Assembly (NCBI GenBank): GCA_021199695.1
Contig: JAJQHP010000130.1
Location: forward strand, 1-5,393
Reading direction: 5' to 3'
Length of the DNA stretch: 5,393 nt
Origin: Clostridiales bacterium
GTDB lineage: Bacteria > Bacillota > Clostridia > Oscillospirales > Oscillospiraceae
This document shows positions 1-5,038 of the stretch, in pieces; positions within the stretch are counted from its first letter, which is position 1, and every line of letters begins with the position of its first letter. Under the pieces are notes generated by a model. That model did no database searches, was not told the origin of the DNA, and saw only the letters and a list, made by a program, of their open reading frames with translations. A program made the position numbers and the translations under genes.

Positions 1-1
1 G

Positions 2-790
2 CTGGCCTGTGTCCTGTGGCTGTGGGCGTGGCCCAGGCTCTTTCGATGGGGACGAAAATGGCTCGCCGGGAAATACTCTACCCAGTGGGTCGCCGTCCTT
101 CTGGCGGAGGTCGTCGCCCTGGCGGGCATACTGGGCATTGCAGGCTATCGCACCTGGCAGTACGCCCAGGACTTTACCACCCGGCTGGGCTGGAGCCTGT
201 ATGAGGCGGCCAACACCGTTACCTTCACACTGTCCCACGACAACCTCTATGCCGATGGCGGCAGCGCACTGGTGAAAGAGCTTAGGGACAGGCTTAAGCT
301 CCCGGAGGACGTGTATGTCAGCAACCTCTTTCAGCTGGATTTTGCCGCCGACGGAACTGTAGTGGGGATGTATGCCTTCCTGTATGGAGAAGATGATGAC
401 GGTACGCTTCGCAGCTGGCTGATCGACTATCAGGAGGAGGACGAAAAGGTTACCGTCTGGCTGGACAACGCAGTGACTGCCAGCCTGGACGAGGGGCAGC
501 TGCTCCAGCCTATGGCAGAGCTGCTGGACGCCCTGGACCTCCAGGCCCAGGCGGAGGCCCTGGGCGGGGAGAAGCTGACCCTGCGCTATTACGGCCTCCG
601 CTCGGATTACCCGGTGGAAGATACCATGTATCTGGTCCACGAGGACGGGAGCCTTCTCCAGATCACCGCCTCCTACACTGGTTATGAGCTGCTGCTCACC
701 AATGCTGAAAGCGATGAGGGAGGGCGTATCTATTTTGCCTCCTGGCTCGATGCGACGGAGGATGCAGAGAATGAGACGGAGATATCGTGA
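2..790 (+). CDS. Hypothetical membrane-anchored protein, 5' end missing
   Basis: The reading frame is open from the first complete codon at the left edge to a TGA at 788-790, giving 262 visible residues; the true start lies outside. I do not recognise the family. Visible residues 1-14 (rich in Leu and Trp) look like the end of a membrane helix. A basic stretch follows (R12, R15, R18, K19, K24), then a clear hydrophobic helix at about residues 29-49. The remaining ~210 residues are soluble-looking, acidic and rich in Asp, Glu, Tyr and Trp, ending in a strongly acidic tail. By the positive-inside rule the basic loop would be cytoplasmic and the large C-terminal domain extracytoplasmic. An internal GTG at 272 opens the same frame but would discard the membrane part, so it is not the real start. 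The stop overlaps the Nudix gene, which suggests one transcript. It may be a lipid- or envelope-associated protein, but no function can be assigned. Confidence 0.8.
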   Translation: MACVLWLWAWPRLFRWGRKWLAGKYSTQWVAVLLAEVVALAGILGIAGYRTWQYAQDFTTRLGWSLYEAANTVTFTLSHDNLYADGGSALVKELRDRLKLPEDVYVSNLFQLDFAADGTVVGMYAFLYGEDDDGTLRSWLIDYQEEDEKVTVWLDNAVTASLDEGQLLQPMAELLDALDLQAQAEALGGEKLTLRYYGLRSDYPVEDTMYLVHEDGSLLQITASYTGYELLLTNAESDEGGRIYFASWLDATEDAENETEIS

Positions 791-1455
791 GTATGGAGAG
801 GGGAAGAAAATACAACATGACCCACAAGGAGCTGAACGACCGGAACTGGGTGGCCTGGGCCAAGGAGCTTCAGTCTCTGGCTCAGTGCGGCATTGCCTAT
901 ACGCAAAACCCCTTTGACCTGGAGCGCTATGGGCGCATCCGGGCTATTTCCGGGGAAATCCTGGCACAGTACCCCGACCTGCCGGTAGAGCGGATCTCCG
1001 GCCGGTTCTGCGGGGAGGAGGGGTATCAGACCCCCAAGGTGACTACCCGCTCGGCCCTGTTTGTGGGGGACCGGGTATTACTGGTGAAGGAGAACGACGA
1101 GGGCTGGAACCTCCCCGGGGGCTGGTGTGACGAAAATCAGACCGTCCGGGCCAATGCGGAAAAGGAACTGTGGGAGGAGACAGGCATCCGGGGCCGGGCC
1201 ACCCGTCTGGTGGCGGTGCAGGACCGGAACCTGCGCAACTGGCCGCCGTACATTCTCAACCTGTCAAATCATCTGATTTTGTGCGAGCCGGTGGGGGAGA
1301 TGGGTCCCTTCCGTCCCAATCTGGAGACCCGGGAGCGGGGCTTCTTCCCTATGGGCGATCTGCCGCCCCTGGACACCCGGCGGACCACCCGGGAGCAGCT
1401 TCTCCTCTGCTGGGAGGCCAGCCGGGCGGAGCACTGGGAGACGAGGTTTGATTGA
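787..1455 (+). CDS. Nudix hydrolase with N-terminal helical Nudix_N_2-type domain
   Basis: This gene encodes a 222-residue probable pyrophosphohydrolase acting on a nucleoside diphosphate linked to another moiety; the substrate cannot be read from sequence. Residues ~20-85 resemble the helical domain found before many Firmicutes Nudix enzymes (WVAWAKELQSLAQ, then a YQTPK segment). The Nudix fold follows, with the box at 112-134. The catalytic core EKELWEETGI is intact (metal-binding Glu residues kept), but the usual Arg of REUXEE is Lys and the Glu of GX5E is Gln (Q118); similar boxes occur in this subfamily. The start is uncertain. GTG at 787 overlaps the upstream TGA by four bases (GTGA) and has GGAG five bases before it. 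ATG at 817 would begin the protein at MTHKEL, closer to where the domain starts, with a GAGGGG stretch upstream. It probably shares a transcript with the membrane protein gene and converges on ypsA. Confidence 0.9.
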   Translation: MSMERGRKYNMTHKELNDRNWVAWAKELQSLAQCGIAYTQNPFDLERYGRIRAISGEILAQYPDLPVERISGRFCGEEGYQTPKVTTRSALFVGDRVLLVKENDEGWNLPGGWCDENQTVRANAEKELWEETGIRGRATRLVAVQDRNLRNWPPYILNLSNHLILCEPVGEMGPFRPNLETRERGFFPMGDLPPLDTRRTTREQLLLCWEASRAEHWETRFD

Positions 1456-1464
1456 CCGATCCGC

Positions 1465-1499
1465 CTGCTCATGTCGGAAGCTCATTCCGGCATGAGCAG
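1465..1499. terminator. Bidirectional stem-loop at the convergent Nudix/ypsA junction
   Basis: The arms at 1465-1479 and 1485-1499 pair over 15 bp with one U-G wobble, closing a 5-base loop. On the minus strand the loop contains the ypsA TGA (1482-1484), so the last five ypsA codons form one arm. Neither strand has a clear U-run after the hairpin, so it does not look like a canonical intrinsic terminator. It may still block convergent transcription or protect 3' ends of both messages. Confidence 0.55.
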
Positions 1500-1994
1500 C
1501 TCCATTTCCAGCCCCCTCTGCCGGGCATATTCCAGCGTCTGGTGGGTTCCTCCGGAGGGAGAGCCATCGTAAACGCCGATGATTTTGGCGGCGTGCTCTA
1601 CGAGATAGCGGTTGCGCAGGAAATAACAGGTCTTGGAGTAGCCGGGGCAGACCACCACCAGGTTGTCTCTGCATATCTGCAGGACCTCCCGGTAGCGGTG
1701 GCGGTCCCTTTGCCTCCAGCGGTCGGCCTGGCCGGGATAGGGGATAACGGGGATGAGCTCCACCGCTCCGTCGGTTTCTGCCCGGAGCCGCAGCACCAGC
1801 TCGGCGCAGAGCAGGTCTACCCCCAGGGCCATCCCGGAGAGGAAACAGGTGTAGCCCGCCTCATAGCTGGCCTGGATGCGCCGCCACAGGGCATCGGCCA
1901 GAGACTGGGTGCGCAGATCAGACGGGTCGGCCAGCCAGGGGAGCCGGTTGGTGCGGTGGCCGGTAAAGCAGCAGCACTGTTCAATGGGGTACAT
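1482..1994 (-). CDS. ypsA: YpsA-like SLOG-family protein (DUF1273)
   Basis: This gene encodes a 170-residue cytoplasmic protein of the YpsA/DUF1273 group in the SLOG superfamily, Rossmann-like folds thought to bind nucleotides or related ligands. The molecular activity is not settled; Bacillus YpsA has been linked to cell division and stress. Visible motifs are FTGHR at 10-14 after a first beta strand, the glycine turn SGMALGVD at 53-60, YPGQADRWR at 86-94, RNRYLVEHA at 127-135 and GVYDGSPSGGT at 140-150. These follow the order and length (~170-185) usual for the family. Three consecutive Cys (7-9) just before FTGHR are unusual-looking. The ATG at 1994 is preceded on the minus strand by GGAGGA five bases away, and a good promoter lies upstream. 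The gene appears monocistronic and is divergent from the riboflavin uptake gene. Confidence 0.92.
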   Translation of the reverse strand: MYPIEQCCCFTGHRTNRLPWLADPSDLRTQSLADALWRRIQASYEAGYTCFLSGMALGVDLLCAELVLRLRAETDGAVELIPVIPYPGQADRWRQRDRHRYREVLQICRDNLVVVCPGYSKTCYFLRNRYLVEHAAKIIGVYDGSPSGGTHQTLEYARQRGLEMELLMPE

Positions 1995-1999
1995 AGGAT

Positions 2000-2005
2000 T
2001 CCTCC
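2000..2005 (-). promoter_or_regulatory. ypsA ribosome binding site
   Basis: Reading the minus strand, GGAGGA lies five bases upstream of the ypsA ATG. It is a strong Shine-Dalgarno match and fixes the start at 1994. Confidence 0.75.
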
Positions 2006-2023
2006 GGATAGAACGTTTGTTTT

Positions 2024-2052
2024 ATTATACCGTGTGCTCGGGAAAATAGCAA
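2024..2052 (-). promoter_or_regulatory. Putative sigma-A promoter for ypsA
   Basis: On the minus strand a perfect -10 box TATAAT (2029-2024) lies 17 bases downstream of TTGCTA (2052-2047), which matches 4 of 6 bases of the -35 consensus. The predicted start point gives a leader of roughly 20 bases with the GGAGGA ribosome site inside it. No operator-like repeat was seen. Confidence 0.65.
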
Positions 2053-2072
2053 GAGGAAAACGGAAAAACCGG

Positions 2073-2100
2073 TTGCATTTTCCGACAGGGAGCGTATAAT
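2073..2100 (+). promoter_or_regulatory. Putative sigma-A promoter for the FMN leader and ribU
   Basis: A perfect -10 TATAAT at 2095-2100 is preceded by TTGCAT at 2073-2078 with a 16-base spacer; the -35 match is weak beyond TTG. Transcription should start near 2107, about 14 bases before the first riboswitch helix. The -35 element lies only 20 bases from the -35 of the opposing ypsA promoter. Confidence 0.65.
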
Positions 2101-2120
2101 GGCCTTGAACAAATGGATAG

Positions 2121-2292
2121 ACGTCTTCAGGGCAGGGTGAAATTCCCGACCGGCGGTGATGCAGCATAGCTGACAGGTCCGCGAGCCTACGAGCCGAAGC
2201 GCTCGGGGTTGAATCGGTGTGAATCCGATACCGACAGTGAAGGTATTACCGATTGATGCGGTAATGCCTAGAGTCTGGATGGAAGAAGATGT
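2121..2292 (+). promoter_or_regulatory. FMN riboswitch (RFN element)
   Basis: This is the FMN-sensing aptamer found upstream of riboflavin synthesis and transport genes. Conserved blocks are clear: AGGGTGAAATTCCCGACCGG near 2134-2153, a GTCCGCGAGCC-type block at 2178-2187, CCGACAGTGAA at 2231-2241 and AGTCTGGATGG at 2272-2282. The closing helix P1 pairs 2121-2128 with 2285-2292 over eight positions including one G-U. Other visible helices are 2213-2217 with 2225-2229, and 2190-2194 with 2201-2205. An optional arm between the last two conserved blocks is long here: 2242-2250 pairs with 2260-2268 (nine positions, one G-U). FMN binding should stabilise the aptamer and reduce ribU expression through the hairpin downstream. 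Confidence 0.96.
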
Positions 2293-2302
2293 GTGCGGCA
2301 GA

Positions 2303-2402
2303 ACTCCTTTTTCGGGGCAGTTCCGGCAGAGCACGCCTGTAGACCTATATCTCAGGCGTTCGTATTCTGCCGGGGTCAATCCCGGGAAAAGGAGTCTTTT
2401 TT
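2303..2402 (+). terminator. Riboswitch expression platform: SD-sequestering hairpin with U-run
   Basis: ACTCCTTTTTC at 2303-2313 pairs with 2385-2395, which contains the ribU Shine-Dalgarno AAAAGGAG; all 11 positions pair, with one G-U. Nested inside are GGG 2315-2317 with CCC 2381-2383, CCGGCAGA 2323-2330 with TCTGCCGG 2366-2373, and ACGCCTG 2333-2339 with CAGGCGT 2353-2359. The outer stem is followed by one C and then TTTTTT (2397-2402) immediately before the ATG. The same fold could therefore hide the ribosome site and terminate transcription. This is the expected OFF state with FMN bound. Confidence 0.8.
2387..2394 (+). promoter_or_regulatory. ribU ribosome binding site, sequestrable
   Basis: AAAAGGAG lies eight bases before the ATG at 2403 and decides the ribU start. 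It is fully complementary to the anti-SD segment at 2304-2311, so access depends on the leader fold. Confidence 0.85.
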
Positions 2403-3008
2403 ATGTACGCATCCAAGACTGTCTCCCGTACCCGCTGCATCACCGTCACCGCCATGCTCTCCGCCGTAGCATTCCTGCTCATGTTCCTGGAGATCTCGCT
2501 GCCCATGCTCATTCCCTCCTTTGTCAAGCTGGACGTCTCCGACCTGCCTGCCCTGCTGGGCTCCTTTGCCCTGGGGCCGGTGTACGGCGCCCTCATCGAG
2601 GTGTTCAAAAATCTGCTCCACATCCTCATCAAAGGCACCTCCTCCGCCGGCATCGGAGAACTGTTCAACGTCACCATGGGGGCGGTGTTCGTCCTGGTGG
2701 CGGGGCTGATCTACTGGAAGGACCACACCCGCCGGGGGGCCATTATCGGCTCTCTCGCCGGGGCGATCTGTATGGCTCTGGCCTCCCTTCCCATGAACTA
2801 TTTTCTGGTCTATCCCTTCTATGCCACCCTGTTTGGAGGCATGGACACCATCGTCAGCGCCTATCAGGCGATTCTCCCCGGGGTGGACGGACTGTTTGAG
2901 TGCCTGCTGATCTTCAACGTGCCCTTTACCCTAGTGAAGGGGCTGATCGATGTGGGGCTGTGCTTTCTCATCTACAAGCCCCTGTCCGGCCTGCTGCACC
3001 AGAGCTGA
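2403..3008 (+). CDS. ribU: Riboflavin ECF transporter substrate-binding subunit RibU
   Basis: This gene encodes a 201-residue integral membrane protein, the S component that binds riboflavin and works with the shared EcfA/EcfA'/EcfT energising module, which is not in this window. Length matches RibU (about 190-200). Hydrophobic segments fall at about 15-40, 48-66, 87-104, 112-130, 132-148 and 167-190, consistent with the six-helix S-component fold. Family-typical stretches are LDVSDLPALLGS (43-54), the GPVYGALIEVFKN segment (58-70) and the C-terminal FNVPFTLVKGLID (171-183). The FMN riboswitch directly upstream makes riboflavin the most likely substrate, rather than another vitamin carried by related S components. 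The ATG is set by AAAAGGAG eight bases upstream. Transcription ends at the hairpin just after the stop, so it appears to be a single-gene unit. Confidence 0.95.
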   Translation: MYASKTVSRTRCITVTAMLSAVAFLLMFLEISLPMLIPSFVKLDVSDLPALLGSFALGPVYGALIEVFKNLLHILIKGTSSAGIGELFNVTMGAVFVLVAGLIYWKDHTRRGAIIGSLAGAICMALASLPMNYFLVYPFYATLFGGMDTIVSAYQAILPGVDGLFECLLIFNVPFTLVKGLIDVGLCFLIYKPLSGLLHQS

Positions 3009-3026
3009 CCGCCTTTCGTTTTCTGT

Positions 3027-3060
3027 CCCGCCCCTGAAAACAGGGGCGGGTATTTCATTC
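3027..3060 (+). terminator. Intrinsic terminator after ribU
   Basis: A perfect 10-bp GC-rich stem (CCCGCCCCTG 3027-3036 with CAGGGGCGGG 3041-3050) closes an AAAA loop and is followed by a T-rich tail, TATTTCATTCTT. It starts 18 bases after the ribU stop and separates ribU from the radical SAM operon. The tail is interrupted by A and C, so efficiency may be less than complete. Confidence 0.88.
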
Positions 3061-3066
3061 TTACGC

Positions 3067-3110
3067 AGCGGCGAGAAGGCCCGTCTCCGGTCTTGCGTTT
3101 TTTCGCCGCT
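3067..3110. repeat. Inverted repeat overlapping the radical SAM promoter
   Basis: AGCGGCGA (3067-3074) and TCGCCGCT (3103-3110) are perfect 8-bp inverted arms separated by 28 bases. Inside, 3076-3081 can pair with 3089-3094 (six positions, one G-U), and TTTTTT follows at 3098-3103. It could be a second terminator for ribU read-through, or a DNA site: the right arm lies between the -35 and -10 boxes of the next promoter. Confidence 0.4.
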
Positions 3111-3121
3111 TCGGGTAAAAT
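3093..3121 (+). promoter_or_regulatory. Putative sigma-A promoter for the radical SAM/DUF2344 operon
   Basis: TTGCGT at 3093-3098 and TAAAAT at 3116-3121 are separated by 17 bases; the -10 matches five of six consensus positions. The start point would fall near 3128, giving a leader of about 24 bases that contains the Shine-Dalgarno AAGGGAGG at 3137-3144, seven bases before the ATG at 3152. Confidence 0.6.
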
Positions 3122-3151
3122 AATCCAAACAGTCAAAAGGGAGGCCCTGCT

Positions 3152-5035
3152 ATGGACGCACGTCTGGAGCGCATCCTGTTACGGGTACAAAAACCCGCCC
3201 GCTATACTGGCGGGGAATATAACGCAGTCATCAAAGACAAGTCTCAGGTGGATCTCCGCTTTGCCTTTTGCTTTCCCGATACCTATGAGATCGGAATGTC
3301 CAACCTGGGCGTCCGTATTCTCTACGGCGTCATGAACGGGATGGACGGGGTCTGGTGCGAGCGGTGCTTCGCCCCCTGGGGGGATATGGAGGCGGAGATG
3401 CGCAAGGCCGGCCTCCCCCTGTGGGCCCTGGAGAGCGGGGACCCCATCCGTGACTTCGATATGATCGGCTTCTCTCTGGGATATGAGATGGCCTACACCA
3501 ACGTGCTGAATATGCTGGACCTGGCGGGAGTACCTCTGCACACCTGGGAGCGGGGAGACGACGACCCCATCGTCATGGCGGGAGGCACCTGCGCCTACAA
3601 CGGCGAGCCTCTGGCGGACTTCATCGACCTGTTCTCCCTGGGAGAAGGGGAGGACGTGACGGTGGAGATGCTGGAGCTGTATCGGGAGGTGCGGCGTACC
3701 GGCTGGAGCCGAGCGGAATTTCTCCGCCGGGCGGCCCAGGTCCCCGGCCTTTACGTCCCCTCCCTCTACGACATCACCTATCACGAGGACGGGACCCTGG
3801 CCTCTGTCACCCCGAAGGAGGGCGCTCCGGCCGTGGTTACCAAGCGCATTGTTCAGGACCTGGACACCGCCTATTATCCCGTCAAGACCATCATCCCCTC
3901 CACCGAGATCGTCCATGACCGGGTGATGCTGGAGGTATTCCGGGGCTGCATCCGGGGCTGCCGGTTCTGTCAGGCGGGGTATTGCTATCGGCCTGTCCGG
4001 CCCAAAAGCCCGGAGGTGCTCATCGAGCAGGGGATCGCCTCCTGCAAGGATTCCGGCTATCAGGAGATGACCCTCTCCAGCCTCTCCACCAGCGACTATC
4101 GGCCCCTGGCGGAGCTGTGCGACGGGCTGCTGGACTACTGCGAGCCGAGGAACATCAACCTCTCCGTCCCCTCCCTCCGGGCGGACAACTTCTCCACAGC
4201 CCTGGAGCAGCGGCTCCAAAAGGCCCGGAAAAGCTCCTTTACCTTCGCCCCGGAGGCGGGCACTCAGCGGCTCCGGGACACCATCAACAAAAACGTCCGG
4301 GAGGAGGACTTGCTCCGCTCCTGCCGCACCGTCTTTGAGGGAGGCGGCAACGCGGTAAAGCTGTACTTCATGCTGGGCCTGCCCACCGAGACGGACGAGG
4401 ACGTGGTGGGTATCGCTGACCTGGCCCAGAAGGTCTACATGGTCTGGAAGCAGTACGGCAGCAACCGGGCCAGGGGTGTGCGCATCACCGTCTCCACCGC
4501 CTTCTTTGTCCCCAAGCCCTTTACCCCCTTCCAGTGGGAGGCACAGATCTCCATGGAGGAGTACCGCCGCCGGGTGGCCCTCCTGCGCCGGAGCATCACC
4601 AACAAGTCCATTATCTACAACTGGCACGACCCGGATCTGAGCTACATCGAGGCGGTGCTGGCCCGGGGAGACCGGCGGCTGGGCAAGGCCCTGGAGGCGG
4701 TCTGGCGCAGGGGCGGACGGCTGGACGCCTGGAGCGAGTATTTCAGCTTCGAGCGCTGGATGGACGCCTTCCGGGAGGCGGGAGTCGACCCGGACTTCTA
4801 CGCCTGCCGGGAGCGGCCCTATGAGGAGCTGTTGCCCTGGTCCATGATCTCGGTGGGCGTCCGTCCCCAGTATCTCTGGCGGGAGCGGCAGCAGGCCTAC
4901 CGCTCTGTCATTACGCCGGACTGCCGGAAGCAGTGTACCGGCTGCGGAGCGGACCGGCTGCTCTGTGACCGGAAGTGCGACGCCCTCTATCCCATCTCCG
5001 CAAGAGAACGCCACGCAACGGAAGGGGAGGTCTGA
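3152..5035 (+). CDS. TIGR03960-type B12-binding-like radical SAM protein, function unknown
   Basis: This 627-residue protein is close to the usual length of the TIGR03960 group. The N-terminal ~190 residues form a B12-binding-like Rossmann domain: FPDTYEIGMSNLGVRILYG near 45-63, an IGFSLGYE strand-turn near 107-114, GGTCAYNGEP at 144-153 and DFIDLFSLGEGE after it. The radical SAM core follows, with CIRGCRFC supplying the three 4Fe-4S ligands C266, C270 and C273, then FAPEAGT at 365-371 and GLPTETDED at 409-417. The protein should cleave S-adenosylmethionine to a radical, but its substrate is unknown. Near the C terminus are five Cys (591, 595, 598, 605, 609), a possible second metal site. The ATG has AAGGGAGG seven bases upstream. 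The next gene, DUF2344, begins three bases after the stop. In some genomes the two are fused, which supports a joint role. The long antisense frame here is a composition effect. Confidence 0.93.
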   Translation: MDARLERILLRVQKPARYTGGEYNAVIKDKSQVDLRFAFCFPDTYEIGMSNLGVRILYGVMNGMDGVWCERCFAPWGDMEAEMRKAGLPLWALESGDPIRDFDMIGFSLGYEMAYTNVLNMLDLAGVPLHTWERGDDDPIVMAGGTCAYNGEPLADFIDLFSLGEGEDVTVEMLELYREVRRTGWSRAEFLRRAAQVPGLYVPSLYDITYHEDGTLASVTPKEGAPAVVTKRIVQDLDTAYYPVKTIIPSTEIVHDRVMLEVFRGCIRGCRFCQAGYCYRPVRPKSPEVLIEQGIASCKDSGYQEMTLSSLSTSDYRPLAELCDGLLDYCEPRNINLSVPSLRADNFSTALEQRLQKARKSSFTFAPEAGTQRLRDTINKNVREEDLLRSCRTVFEGGGNAVKLYFMLGLPTETDEDVVGIADLAQKVYMVWKQYGSNRARGVRITVSTAFFVPKPFTPFQWEAQISMEEYRRRVALLRRSITNKSIIYNWHDPDLSYIEAVLARGDRRLGKALEAVWRRGGRLDAWSEYFSFERWMDAFREAGVDPDFYACRERPYEELLPWSMISVGVRPQYLWRERQQAYRSVITPDCRKQCTGCGADRLLCDRKCDALYPISARERHATEGEV

Positions 5036-5038
5036 CCT

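Noticed and set aside
9..275. Two short plus-strand frames near the left edge
   Set aside because: They are out of frame with the continuous membrane-protein frame that reads from base 2 to 790.
1452..2099. A 215-residue plus-strand frame across ypsA
   Set aside because: It lies opposite the YpsA motifs and extends into both promoters; its composition is typical of an antisense shadow.
1981..2379. A 132-residue minus-strand frame across the riboswitch region
   Set aside because: It is antisense to a structured RNA leader and overlaps the ypsA promoter; there is no ribosome site and no recognisable domain.
2219..2899. A 226-residue plus-strand frame starting inside the FMN riboswitch
   Set aside because: It overlaps the aptamer and ribU in another frame, and its His/Arg/Pro-rich sequence matches no protein; ribU has the proper ribosome site and family motifs.
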